Of a stretch of 32,645 nucleotides of DNA, positions 9,288-18,802 are shown piece after piece. The notes under the pieces were generated by a model. The model did not search any database. It worked only from the letters and a program-made list of their open reading frames with translations, and was not told the origin of the DNA. Source of the DNA: Bacteroidales bacterium (lineage in GTDB: Bacteria; Bacteroidota; Bacteroidia; Bacteroidales; UBA932); assembly GCA_017446775.1 (NCBI GenBank), contig JAFSQE010000005.1:1-32645 (forward strand), in the 5' to 3' direction. Within the stretch, counting starts at the first letter, position 1. Each line of letters starts with the position of its first letter. The position numbers and the translations under genes were made by a program.

Positions 9288-10133
9288 TTGGAATTTGCGA
9301 TGGCGGGCCGCCCTGGCCTGTTTGCGGGCCGCCTTTATCTGTTCCAGACACTTATCGTCAAGGGCAAACTGCCTGAAACACTCAAAGATATGCTCCACCG
9401 CCAGGTGGCTGGGATGGGTCATATTCTCTTCGTAAAAACGATAGTCCCGCAGCTCGTCCATCATAATCTCGTACGCCGGGAAATAGTGCACGTTGCCATA
9501 GCGCGCCTGCAGGGCATCGATTGCCAGCAGCAGCGAAGCCTTGCTTAGCTGGTTGCCGTGCGCCCCGTCGGCCATGTGACGGATCGGGCTCACGGTGAAT
9601 ATCCACCGCTTCTGGGGGTGACGTTCCACTACAGGAGAGAGCAACGCCACGCTCTGCTCTGCCGAGAGGCGTTCGCGGATAAACTGCGACGCTGCTATCT
9701 TATGGCAGTTGGAGACAATCATATCCCTTTCGATATGACGGAACACCCAGCTGGTACCCAGCGTCACCACGCACACGTCGGCTGCAGCAAAGGCATCTGC
9801 TGCGGCAAGCAGGGAACTATTGGCGTTTGTAAGGAATTCCTCTGCAGAGGGGCGGGAAAAACGGCTGTGGTGCCAGAAAGATGTGTGCAGGCCCTCGCTG
9901 CAAATGACATCGGCAGCGGTAAACAGATCACGCGACTCCAGCCGCAAGAAAGATTGCGCGATAGAGGCCGGGTTATAGAGCACGCCAAACGGGTTTCGGA
10001 CCACATCAAAGCCCGCCTCTGCCATTATGTCGCCAATCGAATCGGCAAAGCACGACCCGACAAAGAAGAACCTGTCGCCATAGCCCGCCTTATCGGCCAG
10101 CGGCTCAATCGATACCGGTGTCGTGAGATTCAT
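9276..10133 (-). CDS. GSCFA domain protein (SGNH-like hydrolase fold)
   Basis: A 285-residue cytoplasmic protein with the family-naming motif GSCFA at residues 26-30, followed by the conserved blocks VVTLGTSWVFRH, TVSPIRHMADGAHGN and PAYEIMMDELRDYRFY. GSCFA proteins resemble GDSL/SGNH hydrolases, but their substrate is not established. Its start overlaps the end of the S41 protease gene by 29 nt, so the two are translationally close. It is the last gene of a five-gene minus-strand string. It has no signal peptide. Confidence 0.9.
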   Translation of the reverse strand: MNLTTPVSIEPLADKAGYGDRFFFVGSCFADSIGDIMAEAGFDVVRNPFGVLYNPASIAQSFLRLESRDLFTAADVICSEGLHTSFWHHSRFSRPSAEEFLTNANSSLLAAADAFAAADVCVVTLGTSWVFRHIERDMIVSNCHKIAASQFIRERLSAEQSVALLSPVVERHPQKRWIFTVSPIRHMADGAHGNQLSKASLLLAIDALQARYGNVHYFPAYEIMMDELRDYRFYEENMTHPSHLAVEHIFECFRQFALDDKCLEQIKAARKQARAARHRKFQFGN

Positions 10134-11721
10134 TCTTTACAGCGGTCAGAATCAGTTTGTCGGTCTGTTGGTATATCGGATAGAAGGCTTCGTCGCCCAT
10201 CGGGGTAAAGCGGGCAATCAGCGCCCTGACCTGCGTCAGCATAAAGTCTCTGGAGCGTTCCCACTCGCCAGGGCCGGGATTGACCTTGTTGCGGGCGGCG
10301 AAAGACAAGAAGCCATCCTCTATGCCGATGCCGCCTATAAAGCGGTTGAAAGATGCCATATCCCTGGCCGCAGCGATCTGCTCGGTATGGGCGTCAAGCA
10401 CCTCCGATGCATATTTTATCTGGAGACCAAGCCGGTTGCACTCTACATAGAAATCTGTTACACCCACCGTATCCACCGGAACGAATACGTCCGGCACGAT
10501 TCCGCCTCCGCCATACACCGTGCGGCCGCCCACGGTCTTGTACTGGACCTCGTCTTCAAGCTTGATGCTGTCGGCAGAGAACATCTCGCCGTTGGCATAC
10601 CGCTCGTATATTTCGAGTTCATAATCGTCGCTGTAGGGCTTCTGGATGCACCTGCCGGAGGGGGTATAATACCTTGCCACGGTGAGCCTTATGCCAGATC
10701 CGTCGGAGAAATAGACGGGCTCCTGCACCAAACCCTTGCCAAAAGAGCGCACACCGTAAATGGTTCCGCGGTCGTTGTCCTGAATGGCTCCGGCCACAAT
10801 CTCGCTGGCCGATGCGCTGCCGGAATTGATAAGCACCGCAACCTCAACATCCTGGTTGCGGCCGCGTCCGTCGGCACGCATATCGGTACGGGGACGCGCC
10901 TTGCCCTCCATGTAAACTATCATCTGACCCTTGCGGAGCATCTCGTTTGCCAGCAGCATCGCCTGGTCGAGATAGCCGCCGCTGTTGTCGCGGAGGTCAA
11001 GCACCAGACGCTTCATCCCGTTGTCACGGAGCTTCTCCATAGACTTCACAAACTCCATGTGGGTTGTGCGGGCAAACTTGCCAAGCTTGATATAGCCGGT
11101 GGTGTCGTTGATCATATAGGCAATATCGATGCTGTTGAGCGGTATCTTGTCGCGGACAATGGTGAACGGTATCAGTTCGTCGGAACCGTGACGCAGGATA
11201 CTGATAATCACCTTGGTATCCTTGGGACCGCGCATCAGCGATATCATGGTGTCCTGAGGCATCTTGACCCCGGCGATGACCCTCTCGTCTACCTTTATCA
11301 CGCGGTCGCCGACCCTCAGTCCAGCCTTTTCTGACGGGCCGCCGGATATCACGGAATTCACCACAACCGTGTCGTTGGGGACATTGAACTGTATGCCGAT
11401 CCCCTCAAACCCGCCTGAAAGCGACTCCTCTGCCTCTTTGAGTTCCTGCGGAGGGAGATATACAGAGTGCGGGTCAAGCTCCCGCATAACATTGGGGATG
11501 ATATCCTCTATAACCTGCTTGTGGTCTATGTCATCGACATAATTCTTGTCCACGCTCTCCAGCACCAGCAACAGCTTTGACCATTCAGAAGCCACTGCGT
11601 TGACATTCAGTTTGCCCCTGCGCGAAGATGGGAGCGCACGGATCACTATGCCAGCTGCCAAAGCTATGGTAATCACCCACAGAAGCGGGCGGACGACCTT
11701 GTCAAAAACGTTTTTATTCAT
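10105..11721 (-). CDS. S41 family C-terminal processing peptidase
   Basis: A 538-residue envelope protease of the CtpA/Prc type. An N-terminal transmembrane/signal helix (residues about 12-30) is followed by a PDZ domain (GFEGIGIQF ... GLRVGDRVIKVDE) and the S41 catalytic domain. Ser304 in SASASE and Lys329 in FGKG are 25 residues apart, the usual Ser/Lys dyad spacing. Such enzymes trim or degrade periplasmic proteins by their C-termini. It overlaps the dCMP deaminase gene upstream by 8 nt and the GSCFA gene downstream by 29 nt. Confidence 0.94.
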   Translation of the reverse strand: MNKNVFDKVVRPLLWVITIALAAGIVIRALPSSRRGKLNVNAVASEWSKLLLVLESVDKNYVDDIDHKQVIEDIIPNVMRELDPHSVYLPPQELKEAEESLSGGFEGIGIQFNVPNDTVVVNSVISGGPSEKAGLRVGDRVIKVDERVIAGVKMPQDTMISLMRGPKDTKVIISILRHGSDELIPFTIVRDKIPLNSIDIAYMINDTTGYIKLGKFARTTHMEFVKSMEKLRDNGMKRLVLDLRDNSGGYLDQAMLLANEMLRKGQMIVYMEGKARPRTDMRADGRGRNQDVEVAVLINSGSASASEIVAGAIQDNDRGTIYGVRSFGKGLVQEPVYFSDGSGIRLTVARYYTPSGRCIQKPYSDDYELEIYERYANGEMFSADSIKLEDEVQYKTVGGRTVYGGGGIVPDVFVPVDTVGVTDFYVECNRLGLQIKYASEVLDAHTEQIAAARDMASFNRFIGGIGIEDGFLSFAARNKVNPGPGEWERSRDFMLTQVRALIARFTPMGDEAFYPIYQQTDKLILTAVKNESHDTGID

Positions 11722-12127
11722 ACTTGCAAACCTCTATTCCTGCCCTTCTGAGAAGGTCCAACCCATCTGTGATACGATATTCGCGACGATAGACCACACG
11801 GGTGATACCGCTTTGGATTATCAGCTTGGCGCACTCCATGCAGGGCGAGTCGGTTACATACAGGGTTGCCCCCTCGCTGCTGTTGTGGCTCATGGCCACC
11901 TTTGTTATGGCATTGGCCTCGGCATGCAGCACGTAGGGTTTTGTAACCCCGTTCTCTTCGCACACATTTTCGAAGCCGCGGGGGGTACCGTTATAACCGT
12001 CGGATATAATCATCCTGTCCTTCACTATCAGCGCCCCTACCTGACGGCGCTGGCAATAAGAGTTGCGCGCCCAGATGTCGGCCATGTCCAGATAGCTGCG
12101 ATCGAATTGTTGCTGTTTGTCTGTCAT
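11714..12127 (-). CDS. dCMP/cytidine deaminase family protein (ComEB-like)
   Basis: A 137-residue zinc deaminase. The catalytic signature is complete: His68-Ala-Glu70 and Pro95-Cys96-Met-Glu-Cys99. The N-terminal part (SYCQRRQVGALIVKD, then SDGYNGTPRGF) is that of deoxycytidylate deaminase, which makes dUMP for thymidylate synthesis. Length matches the short ComE operon protein 2-like form. It overlaps the start of the protease gene by 8 nt and lies 16 nt after the acyl-CoA ligase gene. Confidence 0.93.
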   Translation of the reverse strand: MTDKQQQFDRSYLDMADIWARNSYCQRRQVGALIVKDRMIISDGYNGTPRGFENVCEENGVTKPYVLHAEANAITKVAMSHNSSEGATLYVTDSPCMECAKLIIQSGITRVVYRREYRITDGLDLLRRAGIEVCKYE

Positions 12128-12143
12128 ATCTAAGCAAAAAGGT

Positions 12144-13781
12144 TTATCGCTGGTAAAGATAGCGTTTTATACTGTTTTTGGGAGTTTTTTCAAACTCTTC
12201 AGAGAAAATCTCGACCCGGGCTATGGTGCAATAGGTGGGCAGCTCCTGGTTGAGGGTGCGGATCTCTGCCTTGAGCGTCTGGTAGAGGTCGTCTTCGCTC
12301 ATGTTATCTGCCACCACCAGCTCCTTGTCGGGCACAATAAGCGCCAGCAGCTGGTTTTTATCTGCCACCACCAGCGATTCCTGCACGTAGGGCAGATTGT
12401 TTATCATGCTCTCTATCTCTTCCGGGAAGATGTTCTGCCCGGCCGCTGTAAGTATCATGCTGTTGCAGCGCCCCTTGAGCGAGAGGTAACCGTCCTTATC
12501 CAAAGTGCCCATGTCGCCGGTGCGGAACCAACCGTCGCTGCCCATAACCTCGGCGGTCTGGCGCGGCATCTTGTAATAGCCAAGAAAGAGATTGCCGCCG
12601 CGGATATACACCTCCCCGGGGATATTCGCCGCATCGGGCGAGTCTATGCGGATCTCGTTATAGAATGCCCGCTGACCGCAGGTGTGGGGCTTGTTGTTTG
12701 CGTGGCTGGAGAGCGACACCAGCGGGCCGCACTCTGTCATACCGCTGCCCACGGTGTACTTAAAGCCGATATCCACCAGGAAATCCTCCATCCGGGAGTT
12801 GAGCGGGGCGCCGCCCACCACCACCTCGGAAAAGTTGCCGCCAAAGGTCTCTGTCAGCAGCCGGTTAGCCTCTCTCTTCTGCTCCGGCGTAAGGTCCGCG
12901 GCATCAATGTCGCAGCCCACCTCCCGCATCACCTTGCGGCACAACTTCTCCATAACCAGAGGCACCGTCATGATTATGTCTGGACGTATCCGGCTAAAAG
13001 TATCCCGTATCACCGTAGGGCTTGGCGGACGCATCAGAAAATGGACGTGCGCACCTATTGTCATCTCAAAGATAAGATCCATCGTGAGTCCGTACATGTG
13101 CGCAGTGGGGAGCATCGATACCACATTTGCATTGCAGTCCAGCTGTGGCGCCACCCTGTGCATCAGCTCTATGTTCTTAACTATCGAGCGGCTGGGGAGC
13201 ATCACCCCCTTGGCAAAGCCGCTGGTGCCGGAGGTATAGTTGATAAGGGCCAGCGTGTCGCTTTCGTCGCTCTGGAATATCAGATCGTCGGGGCCAAAGC
13301 CGCCGGAGTATTCTTCACGCAGGGACGCCTTAACACAGGCCAGAACATCGGCCAGTGCGGCATCGGACGCGCTCACGGGGACGAAATCCTCCATGCGGAC
13401 AACCGCTTTGAGCTGGGGCATGGCCGATTCGTCCAGATTCTCGATACAGGAACTGCCGGCAAACAGCATACGGGCATCGCTATGGTTCACAAGGTAATGG
13501 ATATTGCCGGCGCGGAAATCGCTCAGTATCGGCACCGGAACCGCCCCGGCCGACAGCGTTGCAAGAAACGCCACCGCCCAGTTGACCTGGTTGCGCGAGC
13601 AGATGGCGATCTTATCGCCACGGCCGATACCGCACCCGGTAAACATCCGCTGCAGGGTGACGATACGCCAGGCCAGATCCTTATACAGGATGGTCTCCCC
13701 GTCGCAGTTGGATAGGGCCGGCCTCTCCCAATGCTCACGGATACTGTCTTGAAGCAGTCTATTTAACGATTCACACTCCAT
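12144..13781 (-). CDS. AMP-binding long-chain acyl-CoA ligase-like enzyme
   Basis: A 545-residue adenylate-forming enzyme. It has the P-loop-like motif YTSGTSGFAKGVML, the VGSGMTECGP adenine-binding motif, the TGDMGTLDKDGYLSLKGR hinge, and a C-terminal Lys in the PKNSIKRYL motif that fits the position of the conserved catalytic lysine. These features fit a fatty-acid:CoA or acyl-ACP ligase; the chain length cannot be read from sequence. It lies 9 nt after the ABC exporter gene, so the pair may serve lipid handling together, which is an inference from position only. Confidence 0.92.
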   Translation of the reverse strand: MECESLNRLLQDSIREHWERPALSNCDGETILYKDLAWRIVTLQRMFTGCGIGRGDKIAICSRNQVNWAVAFLATLSAGAVPVPILSDFRAGNIHYLVNHSDARMLFAGSSCIENLDESAMPQLKAVVRMEDFVPVSASDAALADVLACVKASLREEYSGGFGPDDLIFQSDESDTLALINYTSGTSGFAKGVMLPSRSIVKNIELMHRVAPQLDCNANVVSMLPTAHMYGLTMDLIFEMTIGAHVHFLMRPPSPTVIRDTFSRIRPDIIMTVPLVMEKLCRKVMREVGCDIDAADLTPEQKREANRLLTETFGGNFSEVVVGGAPLNSRMEDFLVDIGFKYTVGSGMTECGPLVSLSSHANNKPHTCGQRAFYNEIRIDSPDAANIPGEVYIRGGNLFLGYYKMPRQTAEVMGSDGWFRTGDMGTLDKDGYLSLKGRCNSMILTAAGQNIFPEEIESMINNLPYVQESLVVADKNQLLALIVPDKELVVADNMSEDDLYQTLKAEIRTLNQELPTYCTIARVEIFSEEFEKTPKNSIKRYLYQR

Positions 13782-13790
13782 TGCCGTTAT

Positions 13791-15635
13791 TTACGATACC
13801 GCCTGCCTAGAGCACAGGTGACTGTAGAGTCCACCCCTGGCGATAAGGTCTTTGTGAGTCCCCCGCTCTGCGATGACTCCATCCTGGAGGACAATTATTT
13901 CGTCTGCATGCTGGATGGTGGAGAGCCTGTGCGCGATAACCAGCGAGGTGCGGTTGGCCATAAGCTGTGTCAGGGCATCCTGCACCAGCCGCTCGCTCTC
14001 CGTATCCAGAGCGCTGGTTGCCTCGTCCAGAATCAGCACCGGAGGATTCTTGAGCACAGCGCGCGCTATCGCAATCCTTTGCCGCTGACCGCCCGAAAGG
14101 CGTTGGCCACGGTCACCTATGTTGGTTTGGTATCCCTGCGGCATAGCCGATATAAACTCATCGGCATTGGCCATCCGGGCCGCCTGCACGACATCCTTCT
14201 CTTCTACACCTTCTATGCCAAAGGTTATGTTGTTGTACACGGTATCGTTGAACAGGATTGACTCCTGCGTAACCACGCCCAACTGACGGATCAGATCTGC
14301 AATGCGGTAGCGGCGGATATCCACCCCGTCTATGCGGATGGTGCCGGAAGTAACATCCCAGAAACGCGGCAGCAGGTCCGCAATGGTCGATTTGCCAGCA
14401 CCGGACGGTCCCACGATCGCCACCGTTTTCCCTTTTTCTATCCTGAAGCTGATATGCTTCAGTACCGGTCCGTCGCCATAGTCAAAGGTTACGTCATCGA
14501 ACTCGATGGCCTCTTTGAAACTCTCCAGAGGCAGGGCATCTGGTACCTGTTTGATATCGCTTTCTGCATCCAGTATGGCAAAGATACGATTGCCCGAGAC
14601 AAGCCCCTTGCGGATGCTGGCGTAGGCTGCGGCGATGGCTTTGGTGGGTTCGAGCACCCGCCAGTAAAAGCCGATGTAAACCACAAACGACGGCCAGCTC
14701 ATCCCAAGCTGCCCGCGCAGGTTGAGCCACCCGCCGTAGAAGAGCACCACCACCGCCACCGTAATGCCCAGAAATTCCGACACCGGCGAAGCCAGCTCCT
14801 GCCGGTTGGAGATTGCCTGGCTGACCTGTTTGTGCCGCAGGTTGTCCTTTGCGAACTGCCGCTGCACATATTTCTCTGCGCTGAAGGCCTTGATGATGCG
14901 CGAGCCCGATATCGCCTCTTCGAACCGACTGGTAATCTGCCCCATAAGCGACTGTGTAACGGCCGCCTCCCGCCGCAGGTTGTGGGTGATGCGGCTAATC
15001 ACAAAGGCCGATACGGGTATCGCCACCAGCGAAACGATGGTCAGTCGGGGCGACATGTAAAACAGCATCGCCAGAAAGCCTATGGCCAGCAGCGGTTCGC
15101 GGAAGATGATATGGAAACTGCTCGCCACGGTGTTCTGCACCTCATTCACATCGTTGGAAATGCTGGAGAGGATATCCCCTTTTCGCTTGTCGCTGAAGTA
15201 GCCGATGGCCAGCGTGCTTATTTTGGCAAACAGATCGCGACGGATGTTCATCATCAGCCGGGTCTTCATGCTCACCAGTATCCTTTGCGAGAGGTAGCGG
15301 GTCAGGTTTGACAGCAGCGATGCCGCAACAAGCGCCCCCGATACCGCCAGCAGGCCGCGGAGCACACCGCCAGAGGCAATCGTGCCGCCCAGCAGATACT
15401 GGAACATCTGCTCAAAGTAACTTACGGATAGCGAAAACTCCGGCTTTGAAACCACCGTCGTCATGGTTTCGGGCTCGAAGAGCACCGACAGCACCGGGCC
15501 GATAAGCGCATAGTTGGCTATGCCAAACACTACGGAGAGCAGCGAAAGGGCCAGATAGCCCGGCCAGTAGAGTCCGTAGGGCTTTGCATAAGAGAGTATC
15601 CTGCGAAAGGTGGTCATGTGCCTGTAGCGCGCCAT
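13791..15635 (-). CDS. MsbA-like ABC exporter, fused permease and ATPase
   Basis: A 614-residue half-transporter. The N-terminal part holds about six membrane helices of the type 1 exporter fold. The C-terminal ATPase has Walker A (GPSGAGKST) at about residue 400, the signature LSGGQRQRIAIARA, Walker B (VLILDEATSALD) and the H-loop His in VIAHRLSTI. Homologues move lipid A, lipids or drugs across the inner membrane; specificity is not visible here. An internal ATG at 15617 is an equally possible start, six codons in. It is first in a string with the acyl-CoA ligase, dCMP deaminase, S41 protease and GSCFA genes. Confidence 0.93.
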   Translation of the reverse strand: MARYRHMTTFRRILSYAKPYGLYWPGYLALSLLSVVFGIANYALIGPVLSVLFEPETMTTVVSKPEFSLSVSYFEQMFQYLLGGTIASGGVLRGLLAVSGALVAASLLSNLTRYLSQRILVSMKTRLMMNIRRDLFAKISTLAIGYFSDKRKGDILSSISNDVNEVQNTVASSFHIIFREPLLAIGFLAMLFYMSPRLTIVSLVAIPVSAFVISRITHNLRREAAVTQSLMGQITSRFEEAISGSRIIKAFSAEKYVQRQFAKDNLRHKQVSQAISNRQELASPVSEFLGITVAVVVLFYGGWLNLRGQLGMSWPSFVVYIGFYWRVLEPTKAIAAAYASIRKGLVSGNRIFAILDAESDIKQVPDALPLESFKEAIEFDDVTFDYGDGPVLKHISFRIEKGKTVAIVGPSGAGKSTIADLLPRFWDVTSGTIRIDGVDIRRYRIADLIRQLGVVTQESILFNDTVYNNITFGIEGVEEKDVVQAARMANADEFISAMPQGYQTNIGDRGQRLSGGQRQRIAIARAVLKNPPVLILDEATSALDTESERLVQDALTQLMANRTSLVIAHRLSTIQHADEIIVLQDGVIAERGTHKDLIARGGLYSHLCSRQAVS

Positions 15636-15643
15636 TATCTAAA

Positions 15644-15681
15644 ACGCAGTATGTCGGGCAAACGTTTCCGGCATACTGCGT
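15644..15681 (-). terminator. Terminator hairpin after the FKBP gene
   Basis: A 14-bp stem with one mismatch pairs ACGCAGTATGTCGG (15644-15657) with CCGGCATACTGCGT (15668-15681) around a 10-nt loop. On the minus strand it is followed directly by TTTT, so it reads as an intrinsic terminator for the FKBP gene, 36 nt past its stop and just before the exporter start. It could also act as an attenuator for the exporter string, which has no other visible promoter. Confidence 0.7.
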
Positions 15682-15717
15682 CTTAGGCTTATCGTCGGCC
15701 GAAAAGCTCCGGCCAGT

Positions 15718-16431
15718 TTATTTCTTCTCCTCTTCTACGAAAGGCATAACCTCATGAAGCTCAACCTTGAACTTCAGGGTCTGGTTGGGGCCCATGGGGC
15801 CGCGTACGCCGTATGCCAGCTCGGAAGGGATCCAGAGAATGACCTCGCTCCCCTCGTCGCAGAACATCAGACCATCCTGCCAGCCCTCGATAACGCGGCT
15901 CAGCACGAAGGTAGCTGTGTCGCCACGCTCGTAAGAAGAATCGAACACTTTGCCGTCCAGGGTGCAGCCCTCGTAGCTAACCTTTACGGTATCCTGCTGG
16001 CTGGTGGGGAACACGCCGTTACCCTTGCGGACAACCATATACTGGAGACCTTTGAAAGTGGTCTCTACGCCCTCTGCAGTGGTGTTCTTTGCGAGGAACT
16101 CTTCGCCGGCCTTCTTGTTGACCTCTGCCATGATGTTCTCGCGCTTCTGCATGAACTCGCTCATCTTGGTATTTACATACATCTGGTCCAGTGCGGGGTT
16201 GTCGCCCTTCATCACATCCTTCATACCGCGCAGTATAGCGTTCAGGTTCAGGTCACCAAGGTTGTTCAGGGTGATCATCTGGCCAAAATAAACGCCAAGT
16301 GCATAACTTGCGGTATCGACCTCAGCCTTGGAAATACCTGCGGGCTGTTTTTCAACGGAGGGAAGGGTGTAGCAAGAAACAGTCATAAGGGCCACCATGG
16401 CGCCGACTGCAAAAAACTTAAAAGATTTCAT
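15718..16431 (-). CDS. FKBP-type peptidyl-prolyl isomerase, probable lipoprotein
   Basis: A 237-residue protein. The N-terminus is a signal peptide ending in a loose lipobox with Cys20 (ALMTVSC), so it is probably anchored to the envelope. A helical FKBP N-terminal domain (YALGVYFGQMI, about residues 45-125) precedes the FKBP catalytic domain (VKVSYEGCTLDGKVFDSSYERGDTATF ... PSELAYGVRGPMGPNQTLKFKVEL). It would catalyse proline isomerisation or chaperoning of envelope proteins. It is monocistronic: an upstream -7 element lies between it and divergent recQ, and a terminator follows it. Confidence 0.92.
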   Translation of the reverse strand: MKSFKFFAVGAMVALMTVSCYTLPSVEKQPAGISKAEVDTASYALGVYFGQMITLNNLGDLNLNAILRGMKDVMKGDNPALDQMYVNTKMSEFMQKRENIMAEVNKKAGEEFLAKNTTAEGVETTFKGLQYMVVRKGNGVFPTSQQDTVKVSYEGCTLDGKVFDSSYERGDTATFVLSRVIEGWQDGLMFCDEGSEVILWIPSELAYGVRGPMGPNQTLKFKVELHEVMPFVEEEKK

Positions 16432-16480
16432 TGCGTGATTAAATTATTTTTAAACTCTATAAATATCTAATTGTGAACTG

Positions 16481-16488
16481 CAAATATA
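16481..16488 (-). promoter_or_regulatory. Putative -7 element for the FKBP gene
   Basis: On the minus strand TATATTTG is an exact TAnnTTTG match about 50 nt before the ATG. No TTTG lies at the 19-21 nt distance upstream, so only half of the promoter is supported. Confidence 0.45.
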
Positions 16489-16529
16489 TTCAATATTTCA
16501 AAAATAGGGTAAAATAGTCCATAAGTTTT

Positions 16530-16561
16530 TTTGGTGAAGTTGTTTTTTGAGGGTATATTTG
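16530..16561 (+). promoter_or_regulatory. Promoter for recQ
   Basis: TTTG (16530-16533), a 20-nt spacer and TATATTTG (16554-16561) fully match the Bacteroidota TTTG-N20-TAnnTTTG pattern. The expected transcript begins about 25 nt before the recQ ATG at 16592. This supports that ATG over the in-frame TTG at 16547, which lies inside the promoter. Confidence 0.75.
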
Positions 16562-16591
16562 GTATTCGGGACGATTTGTGAACGATCCGCT

Positions 16592-18802
16592 ATGACCATC
16601 AGCAGAGAAGAATTACACACAAGATTAAAGACCTTCTTCGGGTTCGATTCTTTCAAGGGGAACCAGGAAGAGATTATCACCCACCTCATTGAGGGGCACG
16701 ACGCCTTTGTGCTGATGCCCACCGGAGGCGGCAAGTCGCTGTGTTACCAGTTGCCGGCCCTTTGCCTGCCCGGCTGCGCTATTGTAATCTCCCCCCTGAT
16801 AGCCCTGATGAAGAATCAGGTGGATGCCCTGCGCGAGTTTGTCCATACGGAAGACAGCGCCCACATCGCCCACTTTCTGAACTCCTCGCTAAGCAAGACG
16901 CAAATCCAGCAGGTCCGCGCCGACCTGGTGGCGGGCCGCACCAAGCTGCTCTACGTCGCCCCCGAATCGCTCACCAAAGAAGAGAACGTGGCGATGCTCA
17001 AATCTATCAGGATTTCGTTCTACGCCATCGACGAGGCGCACTGTATCTCAGAGTGGGGACACGACTTCCGCCCGGAATACCGGCGCATCAACGAGACGGT
17101 GACGCAGATTGGCAAGGCACCCATCATCGCCCTCACGGCAACCGCCACTCCCAAGGTCCAGTCCGATATCCAGAAGAACCTGGGGATGACCAACGCCAAG
17201 GTGTTCAAATCGTCTTTCAACCGCCCCAATCTCTACTACGAAATCCGCGACAAGAGCGATGCAAAGCGGGAAATCATCAAGTTCATCAAAGAGAACAAGG
17301 GCAAGAGCGGCATAATCTACTGCCTGAGCCGCAAGAAGGTAGAGGAGCTGTCGGAACTGCTCAACGTGAACGGTATCAAGGCGCGCCCCTACCACGCCGG
17401 GCTGGACGCTGCCACCCGCGCCGCCAACCAGGACGACTTTTTGATGGAACGGGCAGATGTGATTGTGGCGACCATCGCCTTTGGTATGGGCATAGATAAG
17501 CCCGACGTCCGTTTTGTGATTCATTACGACGTCCCCAAGAGCCTGGAGGGTTACTATCAGGAGACCGGACGGGCCGGGCGCGACGGCGGCGAGGGCAAGT
17601 GCATCACCTTCTACAACCACAAGGACATCCAGAAGCTGGAGAAGTTCATGCAGGGCAAACCCATCTCGGAACAGGAGATCGGCAAGCAGCTGCTGCTGGA
17701 TGTGGTATCCTATGCAGAGAGCAACCAGTGCCGCCGCAAGATACTGCTCAACTACTTTGGCGAAGACTATCCGCACGACAACTGCGGCTGCTGCGACAAC
17801 TGCCTCTACCCCAAGGAGCAGTTCAACGGACAGCAGCAGATGCTCTATGTGATGGAGCTGATTCTCTCCCTCAAGGAGAATTTCAAGACGGAACATCTTG
17901 CCGATATACTCTCCGGTTCCTCCAACTCCCTTATAAAGTCTTACAACCACCACAAGCACCCGCTGTTCGGCATCGGGAGCGACCGCGACACCCGCTTCTG
18001 GGCTGCCGTGATACGACAGGGGCTGGTACTCCACCTGCTGGACAAGGATATCGACCGATACGGCCTGATAAACATCACCCCCAAGGGGATGGAGTTCTAC
18101 AGGAACCCCTACCCGATCATGCTCACAGAACAGCGTTCTTTCACAGAATACGACGATGACGACGACGATGGTATCGTCACCCGTCCAAAACCGGGCGCTG
18201 CCGGCGGTGGCGGAGACCCCATCCTGCTGGCCATCCTCAAGCAGGTGAGAAGCGATCTTAGCCGCAAGCTCAACCTCCCGCCGTGGGTGATATTCGCCGA
18301 CCCGTCGCTTGAAGACATGTCGATACTGTATCCCGTCACGCTTGAAGAGCTGCACCACTGCCAGGGTGTCGGCGAGGGCAAGGCGCGCAAGTTTGGCAAG
18401 GAGTTTATCAAGGTCATAGAGCGGTATGTAGAGGAGAACGACATACTGCGCCCCGACGATATCATGGTGCGCAACATCGCCAACAAATCCGGGGTGAAGA
18501 TCTTCATTATCCAGAGCATCGACCGCAAGATGCCCTTCGAGGAGATATGCCGCGCCAAGGATATGGATATGTGCGAGCTGCTGGACGAAATAGAATCCAT
18601 AGTAAACTCCGGCACCCGCATCAACATAGACTACTATATCCACCGTGCAGTGGATATGGACGATATGGAGGATATCTACACCTACTTTAAGGAAGAGGCG
18701 CACAGCGACTCGATAGACGATGCGATGCGCGACCTTGCCGGATACGACGAGATGGAGGTACGCCTGGTACGCATCAAGTTTATCTCGGAGATAGGGAATT
18801 AA
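16592..18802 (+). CDS. recQ: ATP-dependent DNA helicase RecQ
   Basis: A 736-residue 3'-5' helicase for recombination and fork repair. It has the Walker A motif TGGGKS (Lys48), the DEAH box at residues 147-150, the helicase C domain ending with the QETGRAGRDG motif, a zinc site (Cys380, Cys398, Cys401, Cys404), the RQC winged helix, a short Asp-only linker (DDDDDD) and Gly/Pro linker, an HRDC domain from about residue 540, and a further C-terminal helical region. The length is at the long end for RecQ, as expected from the extra C-terminal part. The stop codon overlaps that of the convergent miaA gene in the palindrome TTAA. Confidence 0.96.
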   Translation: MTISREELHTRLKTFFGFDSFKGNQEEIITHLIEGHDAFVLMPTGGGKSLCYQLPALCLPGCAIVISPLIALMKNQVDALREFVHTEDSAHIAHFLNSSLSKTQIQQVRADLVAGRTKLLYVAPESLTKEENVAMLKSIRISFYAIDEAHCISEWGHDFRPEYRRINETVTQIGKAPIIALTATATPKVQSDIQKNLGMTNAKVFKSSFNRPNLYYEIRDKSDAKREIIKFIKENKGKSGIIYCLSRKKVEELSELLNVNGIKARPYHAGLDAATRAANQDDFLMERADVIVATIAFGMGIDKPDVRFVIHYDVPKSLEGYYQETGRAGRDGGEGKCITFYNHKDIQKLEKFMQGKPISEQEIGKQLLLDVVSYAESNQCRRKILLNYFGEDYPHDNCGCCDNCLYPKEQFNGQQQMLYVMELILSLKENFKTEHLADILSGSSNSLIKSYNHHKHPLFGIGSDRDTRFWAAVIRQGLVLHLLDKDIDRYGLINITPKGMEFYRNPYPIMLTEQRSFTEYDDDDDDGIVTRPKPGAAGGGGDPILLAILKQVRSDLSRKLNLPPWVIFADPSLEDMSILYPVTLEELHHCQGVGEGKARKFGKEFIKVIERYVEENDILRPDDIMVRNIANKSGVKIFIIQSIDRKMPFEEICRAKDMDMCELLDEIESIVNSGTRINIDYYIHRAVDMDDMEDIYTYFKEEAHSDSIDDAMRDLAGYDEMEVRLVRIKFISEIGN

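Noticed and set aside
12117-13715. Long plus-strand frame (532 codons) over the acyl-CoA ligase
   Set aside because: It is antisense to a gene with all adenylation motifs. The product is His/Leu/Val-rich shadow sequence without domains.
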